Positions 47,720 to 60,369 of a stretch of 64,000 bases of DNA are shown here, one piece after another. The position numbers and the translations under genes were made by a program. The notes below the pieces were generated by a model that worked only from the letters and a program-made list of their open reading frames with translations, did no database searches and was not told the DNA's origin. Positions within the stretch are counted from its first letter, which is position 1. Every line of letters begins with the position of its first letter. Source of the stretch: Tubulanus polymorphus. Its lineage: Eukaryota > Nemertea > Palaeonemertea > Tubulaniformes > Tubulanidae. The DNA lies in assembly GCF_964204645.1 (NCBI RefSeq), contig NC_134025.1, forward strand, positions 10,917,001 through 10,981,000, given 5' to 3'.

Positions 47720-50700
47720 TAGTTCTGTATGCAGGGTTTGATGTTGCTTGGAGTGCCTCAAGTGATTGGCCAAGCACTCTAAAAAATTGCTAATTCAAGA
47801 TTAGACCTTTCGAGATATGTCTGGGCTAGATACGATACGTACAAGGCCTTACTCTTCAGGGATGCCATTTCTGAGAAAGATAATTAGGTATATTTTTCCG
47901 GGATGACCTTGATATTGATATTTTCTGTTTTTGATTTTATGTAAAACCTAAATCAATTTATCACTGTTTCTGTTCATGGACCCAGTTTTATAAAAATTTT
48001 TTACTTAAATGCACTGCTTTAGGAGCCTGGTGTCTTCATTGTATTCAACAATTCAAACATAACCATTTCAAACTTTTGCAAAAAACTAGACTCAGGTGAT
48101 CAGGTATAAATAATGAAAAAATCCTGAACTAGGGATATCTTAAAAGATAGAACGATGAAAGTGGCAGGGCATTCAAACCATTTCTAAAGATTCACTGCGT
48201 TCGGAAATTGAGGGTGCTGTCACCTGCGTTGCTTGATAGGTTACAAGTCTCCCCTGTAGAGTTGCCAGATTGTTGCCGACTAGAATTGTAACGCGATATT
48301 ACAATAAGGCGGAATCACGAAGATTCATAATCCATCCTTGTCTTATTTGTAGCCATTCATCGTTATTGTCAAAACACCACGGCTGACCATTTACAAGGTT
48401 TTTCAGTCGTTTTTATCTCGTTCATCTTACACCGGTGCCCGGGGCCAAAAGGTGGTCAATTCGAGGTTGTGGCCTCTAGAGGTAGATAGCTTAAGTGCCA
48501 TGCGCCACGTGCTGCTTAGATGTGAAGGTTGAAAGTTTCCTATTCAAAATGGTTTCGACCATGGACTCTAGTCCATGGTTGAACTGCTGCAGTCGTATGA
48601 ACTAGCAACTAAGGTAACCAGATGTTCTCAATCGAAATCTCTCCAGGATAAAATGCCACCTTGCTTCGATGAGTTTTTAATCGACAACCGGAAGTTTATG
48701 AATTCAGATAAATCATATATATTTCAATAAATCTAGAACAAAATTACTTCTTTCCTTTTTTTATTTTCATTTTGGAAAGATCAGTTTTTTTTCTCAATGA
48801 ATTTTGAATATCTGGTCCGGAAAGATTTATCGAGGACAGATGAGCGTCTTTATTTTTTTTCGGTTTGGAAGTACGTAAGGGTACCAATACTCGAACCAAG
48901 CTGAATCGACCTGGCAGTAAATGATTTTCCAAAAAAATGTTTGGAGAACTTAATTCAGCCATTGTTGATCTCATAGAAGCTGGCTATAGTTACCTAAATA
49001 GTATAACATTGGATAGTTGACAATTAGAACTGCCTAGCTATACTCTTGTATTATCATCATGGTTTATTTTGAATGCGAAATTTTTTACTTTTAATTTAGC
49101 TATTAACCCCAGGGATTACTGGCAAATACCGTCAACTTCTACATGTTATACGGGTTCAAATCTGGTTTAGGAAATGTTGTCTCGTCCAGTGTCGTTGTCG
49201 AAATTCTTAAGTTGTCAAAGCAGCCATATGCCAGTTAAACGCTGGTTAAAAATAGGTAATGCCCAAAATTCAAACCACAACGCACAACAAACAGGAGTCC
49301 ACTTATTACTGACAATTTTTATCGAGACATTTGATCGCGCATTCAAACAGTATCGAATTACCCGTCCGCAAAAGCGAAAAAAGTTCATAGAAACTGGCAA
49401 AGAATAACACAATATACCAAACTTTTCATAATGACGGTGTCCATTACTTCCGTTTAAACGATATTTCAATACGAAATGAGAAGGAAGACAATCGGTTGAA
49501 AAAAAATGAATCAGATTTCGATCATCTTTGATGACGATAAAGACTCACCCCATCATCATCAGCATCGGTGCGTGCATGTATATGTATGTATATATGTCCT
49601 TCGGATTGAAATTTGAAGTCTTTTCTCTTTGAAAGTGCTTACGTCCATTAGAATTAGCGATTAACAATGGAACACCGGATATGCACATGCTAGTTTGTTA
49701 AGGCAGATGTCATCAACCCTAAGGGGGACCATAATGTCATACATATATGTATACTGTCTAAATTTAAGACTTGTTGTTTTGGAAGTGTATATACGAAAAC
49801 TTTCTGAAGACTTTTGTCAGGAGCAACAGCTGTCTCGGGACGGGAATAGCCTGCCGCAACGCTTTTAAATTGGCCCGACCCTCCTCAAAAAATGAAATTC
49901 AAATTCGCTTGAAACTCATTGTTCGAACGGGGACGTTTTGTCAACGGGTGTCCTGATTAAAGTTTTAAAATCCTTTGAAAAAGAATTTTTTATCGTTAAG
50001 TTCATCGCTTTGTGCGGTCTTAATGGGTTCGCGGGGGTTTCGAGGGGGTCATGACTGACCGAATTGAAGTTTGTTTCCGATTGACATGCAGATTATCTTG
50101 CAAATGCGTGATTTAGAATCCTTTATAAAGGCTTTAGATTCTCTATATTTGATTGATGTACTACTATGATACTTTTTAAAAGAAATAGGTTTACCGTCTA
50201 TAAATAAGGTTCTAAAATGAAAAAACGGGTTTTTGAAATAAGTTGAAAGTTGAAAGAAGAAAGCTGTTTTGAAAATTCAATGGATGGTTGGTCGAATTTA
50301 AAAGTCAAACGGCCTTGTGTGGGTTGTAATAAATTTCAGTTTATTTTCATCGATGCTTCTAACGACGAGTTTAACTAATGAATTTCGAGTCATATTTCTA
50401 CAATAATTGATGGCTTTGGACTGAAAGCCCACCGAGTTCAGTTCAAATCGGTTCGATTCGCAAATTCTTATCTAGCTGAATTTCAATCCTCCCGCGCGAC
50501 TATAAACATTTTTACAACTCCCGCCGGTGTCCGGGAGACCCAATTTTAATTAACGCGACGATTTTGATCCCGTTTGCCGTTAGAACGACGACGAATTAAA
50601 ATCTGAAATTAATTTCGTTATCTACGACGTCCATGCCTGATGGTTTGTGACTTGGAAATAAAGCGGCGGTGTGGTGGCAATTCGCGCGGGTCCGCGTGAA

Positions 50701-51680
50701 CTACCGCAGTACGCGCTGGTTGCTTATCGCGCAGTCGAATCAGCGCAATTAAAACCCGCGTGCACCGATTTGTGTACAGTCGCGTTCGGGCGATGTCAAC
50801 CGGATGTGCCGCCGATACCGTCTGCGGTGTCATCTTTAGCTCCGTCTCTCGACGGTTCGATCTCGGGCCGCGCGCCGAGCCGCCGGGAATTCACTTCTTA
50901 TCAGGCACGTCAAATTTTATCGAAAATTTCAAAGCGGTTTCAACGAAGGTCAGCGAATTCGAGTCCCTTCAGCCTGTCACGGTATGTAAACTAATGACCG
51001 AAATGCGATGGAAAACGCAATTTAATCTCCCTTAACCGTGGTTTAAGTGATTGCCGGATTGCCATTTAATTGCGAGCATATTGATTGTTATATTGTCAGC
51101 TAGCGTTGATAAGAGATCCCCCATGTCATGTGGTTAATGGCGCGGTTTGATGAATAACTGTACGAGCAACGTTATGAAAATGCGTTTTGAATAATTAATC
51201 ATCGATTGAAAATAGTTTCAAATACCGGACAAGTGAATGCTTTTTCCGACCACCCAGGCCATCTGCCCGTTTCAGTGCATTGTGCTCATTGTGCCTTCCG
51301 AGGAGACTTATATATGCATGATTCTCTAAGTCTATTATGCCCAACTCAATTGTCTAAAGAACCACAATTATTTATAAATGTTTCATACCTGCTTTTTTGT
51401 GACTGCTCTTCCACATTTAAACAACTTTTCTTAAATGAACATTATGCATTTGCTACTTACATGTGTTTTTTCTGTTTTTAGTTGAGAAGGACAGTATCCC
51501 TTCAAAGATGTAGGCCAAATGAATTGTGCTTGCAGTCCTGATCTACCGTCATAGTGTATAAAACCAACAACTGTTTCTTTTTTCAAGTTTATTCTATCCT
51601 TAACTACGCCAGCTTCAGCTTATCTGGGCGATGGAAAAGGTTCTTTTTTTAAATACCACGGAAAGAAAAAAAATGTAATG
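47720..51680. other. Gene-poor stretch
   Basis: A CpG-rich segment at about 50610-50900 has open frames on both strands, but none has a recognisable domain. It could be a CpG-rich promoter or first exon. A short near-palindrome CCATGGACTCTAGTCCATGG lies at 48559-48578. Confidence 0.35.
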
Positions 51681-51810
51681 TAATATTTATTTCATCAGTA
51701 AAGAACTATTAACATGTACGTGCAAAATGTATAATACAGAAAGAAAAAAAGTTACATGCTTTGGTAATCAACACTGGGTTTATGCCATATATGCAGATCA
51801 GTTAATCTCA

Positions 51811-52047
51811 CTATAACACAAATTCAATAGTATATAATGCTGTTCCAAAATCAATTGCCATGTCTTTATCATTGAAATCAGATAGATGGGACTGTAACTC
51901 TGAAAGTCCCACAAACAAGAAAAGTGTATTTATTATAGATTCTTCCGTAATGTTATGAAATGGATAAAAACCGTACAGAATTTGTGAATCGGATTGAACA
52001 ACTTTTTGGTGGCCATAAATTACGGCGAAGATGTTATCAGTTGCCAC
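51811..52047 (-). CDS. Possible terminal exon of an unrecognised gene
   Basis: A 78-residue frame begins right after an acceptor-like GACTAGCAG (first codon GTG, so not a start) and encodes NIFAVIYGHQ, ILYGFYPFHN, SELQSHLSDF and ends IEFVL. A minus-strand AATAAA lies at 51686-51691, about 120 bases past the stop. The amino-acid composition looks coding-like, but I do not recognise the family and found no upstream exon within the window. It could be a processed relic. Confidence 0.35.
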   Translation of the reverse strand: MATDNIFAVIYGHQKVVQSDSQILYGFYPFHNITEESIINTLFLFVGLSELQSHLSDFNDKDMAIDFGTALYTIEFVL

Positions 52048-52049
52048 CT

Positions 52050-55000
52050 GCTAGTCGCATCTGATTCCAGCAGGGTAAATTTAGATACAAAACACTCGCA
52101 ACGCAATTAAATTCTAATTTCTCTGTCCCCGGTGCTGATTGAAAGTATCGAAATAATAACTCGTAAAGACTGCGTTTGACGCGAGAATTAACAGTGTTTC
52201 CCTGTCAGCGTTTGAATGCCCATTAATTTGCGGATAATATTCGCGTTTCGAAATTGCTCGCGAAAGTTTTTCCCAAAGATGTCTATACGTAACGACTGGC
52301 AGGTGGAAGCTACGAAATCTGCGAATTTAAATTTAATTTCGACTGGAAATTGAAGCCAATTTCGCCGGCTTTCTTAAAATCGCTGCTTGTCATGAATAAG
52401 TCAATCGTATAGTGAACTGCCGCTGCGAAGATGGCAGCACAATTTTCGCAGTTGTGCCTTCGCAATTCGGATTTTGACGATCGGCTGGTGAATCGAGAGG
52501 CTAACGAAGCTGCTCAAGCTGATTTAGAAGCAGACGCGGTTATGAAACACGGTGTGTGCGAGTTTCAGAAATATGACATATTTTCAAGGTCATCGACCGT
52601 GTTGACCTTTCCGTAAAGATAAATTACATTTACCGAGTGGAGATACATGTATTTCACCAAAATTCTACCACTATTATTCCATGAAAAGATTGATATGGAA
52701 TTCCTTAAATCACGTGCCGACGTCACGTATATTCCAACTTCCATAGCCCTATCAAATCCAAGTGCAATGCACCGCGTATTGAGAATGCATTTAAAATGCT
52801 ATATTTTTGTACTCAATATAATCCTGGTAGATAGAGGGGACAGGTCGAATTTTGTGGGTACGTAAGTCAGAAATTTGATACATAACAATTTAGAAAAAAA
52901 AATGAACAGCCCTCTTTTAGCTCTGCTATATACTATTTGGTCATTTGTTTTCGGATTTATTTATCCTCTCAGTGATTATGACTCACTTTTTGTAGCATTA
53001 AAAATCAAATCGAATATCGCGACGTTTTATCGCTCACCCTTCTGACCTCCGTGCGAATGCCATCCGCCGCCATATCGCACGTTCCCTCGCTCCAATCAGC
53101 TATTCAAATCTACATTTTACATTCGGCGTTTGGTCATTTAGGAAATTGGAATTTCGATATCCACCGCGAAATTCAGCATGACTCGACGCTGAAAAGGGCT
53201 TCACCAGTAATCACCGCTACCATCCATCACCGCCGCTCTAAACCGTATCGGACTCCATTTCTATAATAGACTTTAAGCCTCTTATTAAAATTGAGTGTAC
53301 ATTTTGGACTTATCAACGCAGACCAATCGTTATTGCATGCCTCGGCGTGCCGGTTTCCTTCTCACGTCACCGTCATTTTGCGGCTTTGCCAGCAAAATTT
53401 GCATGCTGCCCAGATTTGAAATGCGAATGGTATTTTTGTCGCCGTGCTGGCTTGTGTCGCGGCGGCGACTTAGCCAGATTCGATCTGTTGACTTTTAGCC
53501 AGCCATAAGCATAATGGATGATGGGCTGATGATACCGAGCTGTCTTGAATTTTGATATTTTAAACAAACAACTTCGGCCGTAGTTGGTGTTTTACATTCA
53601 AATGCATAATAAGCTTTTATGTATTTTCTTTATTACTCAGTCAGTTCTGCAGTTGTAAGAAAAGTTCGACTGTAGAGCGTTAGAGTTAGATTAGCTGCTT
53701 TCAAATAGAAACAAAATTTTCATCTTTCTTTTGTTGTTAGACACTCGAAGTGAGATCCTCAATTGCAAGTCCCATTACATCGGCGCCAATCACCCACCAG
53801 GGTCAAGTGGGGGCTGAATGGCTTGTGTCTTAAAAGAATAAATTTTGAAATCGATTCTGCTTTTTACAGTTTACCCGACAGTATTGCAGCATCGCTATCG
53901 GGTGGGGATTTGTTGTTCATATCGATACAATTTATTACATAGAAAAGATGTGGAGATCAGGTTTTTTATATCGTGCCTCATTCAATTCAAAGAATCTAAC
54001 TTTACTGTAGAACTGGAGCCATGTTATGGAGAACGATTTTGCAAAGAGAAGTTTCTACTGTAGTACAGAGTTATGAAGTACTCACGCAAGAAATTTTGAG
54101 AAAAATGCTCAATGAATCTCAAACTTTTATGAATTTCATGCTTTTCCAACACTCTTGGAAATGCTTTTTACCACACAGTGCGTTATGCTGAAACCATTTT
54201 TGTATCGAGCTATGAAATCAGTGGATAGGTGAAATCTCATTATTTAGAGAAAAACACGTTTAGATATTTGATGAAATGATTATAATGTTTATTCGCTGGG
54301 CAATTCCAGTCCGATTGTTATTGGTTGTTCGTAATCGTACACTTAGCCAGGAACGTTGACCCGCCCTCCGTACGATCATCCATCACATCGCGTGTCAACT
54401 GACCATTTCCAATTGGTCCAACGCTCCGTTCGCGAGTAGCTTTAACCGGTTTATCGATTACAATGGAGCGACGTCGTATGGACAGCATTGGCTGCAGTAG
54501 CTATTCACGAGTTACATCCAATGACCAGGAAGCTCCTGAGAGCAAGGCAGCGATGCGATAACAATTATGACCATTGGCTGGCCGTGTGGTGGTGTGTGGC
54601 TTGGAATAAGTAATGACCGATAGTCCGGATATCATCGGTAATGGAAATAAACGGAATGACCATTGGCTCTACTCGGGATGGAGTATCGATTTTGAATAAT
54701 GGCACTGATGGATGGCTTTGATGCTGCGTTTAAGCGGTTTCGTTTAGATGCTTGGGCGCTTGTAGAAATCATGATTCCATTGCAATTTATAATCATGATA
54801 GTACCTTGAAATGTTTTTTAAACCCTTGGAACCGAATTTGAATCGATGTTAAAGCCCCACATACCGTAGATTGTGTGTAAGTTATGTCCGTATACCTCGG
54901 AATATCACGTTTAAGAGCGAATCCAAAAATTGGCTAACGTCCGCTCCCAGACAATATCCCCCGTTTCGAGAATTCTGAGACTCGCTTTTAAGATAAGTTT

Positions 55001-55195
55001 AAACTTAACTTAATTTACGATGCCGCATGCTAAAGTTGTCTATACCACCGGTCCCTGGAGTCTGCTGTGTTCATAATTATAAGCTTGTATTTGAAATGGT
55101 TAAGAATTGTACATAGCAAACTTATTTTGATAATTCATTTTCATTGAACTATATATGATACAAATACATCATTAAACATATATGCACATTATAAG
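52050..55195. other. Gene-poor stretch
   Basis: No exon supported. The block at 54400-54680 carries repeated TGACCATTGGCT-like and GGAATAAGTAATGACC-like words, a loose degenerate repeat. Confidence 0.35.
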
Positions 55196-55200
55196 AAAAA

Positions 55201-55253
55201 AAACTCTTATTACAAAAAGAGACAATAATTGTCTCTTTTTGTAATAAGAGTTT
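55201..55253. repeat. Perfect 53-base palindrome
   Basis: 26-base arms (AAACTCTTATTACAAAAAGA GACAAT and its exact complement) around a single A at 55227. No coding or known RNA context. Confidence 0.95.
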
Positions 55254-55259
55254 GAAATA

Positions 55260-58200
55260 ATAGTCTATGCATGAGTCGGTCTATAGTTGATAGAATCCAC
55301 TCTCATGGCGCCGCTGCGGTCCACTACACGGATGATGTCGGACATTTTTCGTTTTGGATTTCGTAGTCAAATCAAGTTCCGCCAAGCTTGTTCCCATATC
55401 GACGTGAGGTCCTGTAATTAAATTTCATTTCCGCTCATTGCGAATCAAGTCGGCGAGATACGTGCAAATGAAAGCCGTGGCTATAAAACACCCAGGAGCG
55501 GATGGCGCGAACGCAAACAACAGTCGAGCGATGGCCAAATACACTCTTCGACGCCTGATTCGGCGTTTGCGAAACAAAATGTTGAATAATACACATAGAT
55601 TTATTAGATTATCGACGCCGGTAAAATGTACGGATCGCAACTGATGTTAAGTTGGTTAGATCCAACTGACACACGGCGTTGAAGCATGTCAAAACGGCCG
55701 CTGGTGTGAAGCCGTGATCTGATACGTAGACACGGCCCCTCGGGTACCGACGGCGAAGTCAAAATCAAAATTGAGTGAAAAGCTCGAATCCACTGGGGCT
55801 TTGTTTAAGTAATAAAATATTTTATTAGCAAGTCGGGCCAGCGCACGTTCGCGACGTGAGGTCGTGTCTGGGGGGTACTTATTGCCGGTTCGGCAAGGAA
55901 TTCGACGGGCTTCGCTCGATGACGAGGCATTTGGGTTTTTTTATGGACGCGCGATTCCGCCGTAAAATTAAAGTTCGAAGGTTACGGCCCATTACGGACG
56001 CGGCGTTTAGCATCGGTTTTAACGGCCGGTGGTAGCCGAGTTATACACGCCGAGTCATGCGATGCTCTATATGCGACCGGGCTAAACGCCAACCGGGGAG
56101 TTGCTTTATAGATGGAAGCTGTTCCATCATATTCAATACTTAACGCCGACAAGAAAGTTTAAATCCTCCCCGAGCGATTTCAATCATCGTTGCCGGTCCG
56201 TTCTGATCGTCGTGGCGTACGGCGTACGCGATCATAAAAGTTTTCATAAATTTACATTTCGAATTCCTGCATGTGTAGTAATCGTAAATTTGCGAACTTC
56301 GAAAGTGCAGTTCAGGGCTTTGGTCAATTAGTATTCTAATAAAACTAATCAGACTTTTTCTGTTCAAGTATTTTGAATATTCGCTCCATGCATTCGTTTC
56401 GTCATCTCAATTGCTAATTTCAATGCAAGGTTCATCCACGCTGTTGTAGTAATCGGGTACAAAGTTGAATTCAGGGTTTGTTCATTAAGTATTCATTAAA
56501 ATTATCGAATTAAAGAAGTTGATGTTTGTTGTTTTTTTCCAATCTTCATCAAGAGTTAATTTGGCATTGGCAGTACCAAGTATTATCTACTGTGGCCCAT
56601 TCTTTAAACCATACTTCAAGGAGGTGAGTGAAGTGTGAAATAACCTGCTTTTAGGACCAAGAAAAACAGACATTATCAGGAATTTGGCGGTATAAAGAAT
56701 GGTAGTATATTTTCATTGAATCCGAGTTAGATTCTTGGCATTTGTCTCAGAGATGAGTATCGGCGTTGTAAGCATTGAAAACGATGACGTTAAAATGCAC
56801 TTAGACTGTAATCTTTATTCGACTTCTGTGTTCGCATCACACGGCAAATTCAGCTATTCAAGTACGATAGTCTCTGCAAAATCCTTGACTTCCAATGACG
56901 CAGGTCAACAAATATACGATTGCGGCGTCTACGCCGATGACTCCGTGCTGATTTCTTTTCTTGCTTTTCGTTAATTTACTTTCATTTATGTGAATTTCAG
57001 CTGATGGAACGCCTGTTCGTTGACGGTCCATTACCGCCGGTGATTGCGTTGTCCTACTGTGTTTGTTGGGCCTTCATTTCCTCTCAAATATCCAATTCAA
57101 ATTTGAATTTCAGCCTTATTACGTCTGCGAAGACAGCAATCGAAATTGCCATCACCGGTATTTTTTTTCTAGTGTGTTTATGCGCGCGTATATTCAGCCG
57201 AGAAACTATAGTAAAATTCGAAGAAAAGAAAGTTCCATAAGTAAATTATCGAGGAGATTTTAATCATTAGTAATGTTACTAAATTAATTGATGTTTTTTA
57301 AAGTTGTGGTTCAAGGTTGTTGCCTGGGTGACTGGGCCTTTCAGGTAATAAGTCTCTTTTAACTTCACCAGTCGTCCAACGTCTTATATTGTATAATTCA
57401 CCCATGCTCCATCCTATTGTAATTTGATTCGCGTAAAACATTATCATTATTATCATTATTTCCATATCTCTATCCCTTGAATCCTCTCAAAAGTCCTCCG
57501 TTCGTAAGAGTTTACAAAATGTCTCACTTGGTTGGGGTGAAATCTTATGTACTTGACGATGACCCCATAAGCTTGGCACACACAACACGAAAAACTCAAA
57601 CACACAGAAACAGACCTGCTCCGAAACATGAAACACGTTTACAGAACTACAGTTTTGCTTTGTGCGATAGCCCGGGCAAATCGAATAATCGAAGCTCATA
57701 ATTTCGAATCAGAATCTCGCTGTAATTTGCGCTAGATAAGGCTTAGAAATGATTCAACAGAAGATCACTGACCGCGCCGTATACAGTCTTCATCCAGTTG
57801 ATCATCACATCTTGAATGTGTATTGAAAATCAACATATCGGTGAAATTTCAGTTTGTTGAAATTTCATCGCCTTCGCGGATGACAAGAGCCTCGCTGGTG
57901 AATGCGCATTGAAAATTACTCATTACGGCTCTTATTTTACTTAAATAGTTTGATGTGTTTAGGACGAAGCGTCGCCGAGTGAACTGTCAAAGCCTCATCT
58001 CCGCCTGCTAATACAACCTATCATTTACATTAGATGAAATTGAATACAGTCGCGCGAGTGACAAAAAGTTCATGCTCCGTGTTCCAGATTCGTTTTCGTC
58101 AACGGGGGAGACTATAATATCGCCTCACCGCATTCGCTTTCTCGGTTTTGAAAAGGAGTGAAATTCCATTTAGAAAAATAATCGGAAAGAGTCGCGCGGT

Positions 58201-60160
58201 TATTTCTTTCGAAAGAATGAATACAGCCTCATCTTTTGCGTAAGGAACATGATGAATTCAAGTTAATTCGTTGAGCTAAGAATAGAGACATGAAATTCTC
58301 GATTGAATCTTTTTCGATGGACATTCCTCAAGATCCACGCATGAATACTACCCAGGACGAGTTCGTAGATAGCTAATTCATGTTTTGTAACTAATTAAAA
58401 CTTGATTTGAATTGAATTTTACGATACGTTGCTACTTCCTGCTAGTTGCCTAAACCTTAATCACAGTCCGACATAAAGCTAGCTGTAGCTAGCCTTTACA
58501 GAATTGCCAGTTCCATTGCCTTCCAACTTAATGATCGAAGCTATGGTTTGGTTTAGATACGGTATACGCATTCACTGGGTTGATAACAAAACCAGAGTAT
58601 ACGGAGAAATCAAAGGGTGGCTCCTGGTAGACTTGGTTTGCATCGTGGAAACATTTTTTTTTGTATAAAAACAATATAGTAATTAATGTCTATATGATTT
58701 TCTCAATCTCGAACATGTCCATACGGATGCATTTGAAATCAGCACATCGGTGTTACGCATCATTAGTTTTTTCGTGTATAATTTGAAATGAACGAGGGTG
58801 TTTAATTTGAAATGAATGAGGGTTCTTAATGTCGTAACGCTTAATTCTGGTTGATTTATTTCACCGCGCAGTGTCGGTGTCGACCACTCCTGTCGCCTGA
58901 CAGATTCGGATCCACCTTTACAGCCAGTTGTTAATACTCAGTCAGATTATAAGAGTCGAAGACATTGTATTCATTAGTGAGAGCCATTTAACGAGGCTTT
59001 AATGGAAAGCCATTCCCGATTGGAGTGATTTCTTGAAGTTTTCGTCTTACTCTAGTCTGGAACAGAAAAACATTCACACTAAGCAATAATGTCAGGGGAG
59101 ACGGATGGATTTGAATCTGATGACATCACTGGTCATATGCCAGAACTCAACCTTATAGACTTCGTCGTTGCGTTTTTCGTTTTACACCACGTTTTTCGAG
59201 TCTGCAAAAACAGAAAATGACAAGTGGACACAACAACTGGAACTGGATTCAGAAGTCATCAATAAAGTTTTCAAAAATCTAGGTTTCTTGTCTAGTGCTT
59301 GTTTTTTTACCAAACATTATCTTTGTTTTGTTTGTTTTTAATTCTAAATTCATATCGTGTTTTTTGTTTGCTATAGTCCCCAATGATTTGATCTTTTGGC
59401 CAAATTTGATCTTTTAACGAGCCGCCGTTTGATGTTCGATAACGAGACATCGAAGTAGTGAATGCAAGTCGGGTTGATCATAAAGATATTTGATATGCTT
59501 TCCATTGTCTATGAGAAGCCCCGATACTGGTTCGTTTCAAAGCCAGGGCCACGGCGTTCACAGTTAATTCCAGAAATTTGGATATTACATAACGTCGACA
59601 TAATGATCCGCGGTGATTTGAATGCTAATCCACGATTGGAAAATCTGTTTGAAATTGATCTTTCGACATCGACATAGCTTATATTGTGGGAATATTTCGC
59701 ACGCTTTGTCGTGAATTCTCCTTTGAAATGTGACCAGCCGGTATAGCGCTCAATGACAGACACACACCTCTCGACGACTATCGTCGCCAATTCTCGCATT
59801 TAAACCCCAGTCAAGCCAAGTCGCATTGAAACCTTCGCCTACGTGTCATTCGAATCTCCCCGAGCCACACTTCTTCAAGTCTGAATTTCCATTAAAACTT
59901 TAAGCTTCATACAGCGACAACGTCAGACCATTAAAATATGGACTTTCAATGCCCTTTGGAGTTTGCGCTTTCCACAGCTTGAACTGTGATCTCCCTGTAC
60001 TCGCGTCGCGAAAATCCTTTTAATCCGTCAGTGAGCTACCTGTGGTTGCATTGGTCCATTTGCAGCTATACGGTTTTTGTTGGCCAGAATGTCGAGTCGA
60101 GTTTCTCCGATGGGACCGATGTATTTCATTACCAAACGGTTATAATCCCCGAGTTTTAGC
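55260..60160. other. Gene-poor stretch
   Basis: A CpG-rich block at about 55840-56110 stands out from its AT-rich surroundings, with no recognisable frame. Remaining frames lack domains. Confidence 0.35.
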
Positions 60161-60189
60161 GACTTGAGAAAAAGATTACCCCAGTTTAT

Positions 60190-60360
60190 ATTGCCATCTC
60201 TCTCTTTGTCTTTATGTCTATACTGTTTCTATCTTCTCTATACGTTTTCTTTGTCGCTTCCCCTCTCTTTCCCTCTGACATCCTCTATATTCACTGACCC
60301 TCCTACCTCCACCCTCTCTCCTACTGTTTCTCGACCTCTCTCTTTCTCTTCGACCTTTGA
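60190..60360. repeat. Pyrimidine-rich tract
   Basis: About 170 bases of mostly C and T (CTCTCTCTTTGTCTTT, CCCTCTCTTTCCCTCTGAC and similar) on the plus strand. The serine/leucine-rich frame across it is a composition artefact. Confidence 0.7.
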
Positions 60361-60369
60361 TGAAAAATA

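Noticed and set aside
50618-51035. GC-rich overlapping frames on both strands
   Set aside because: Open frames follow from low stop-codon frequency in CpG-rich DNA; no recognisable domain.
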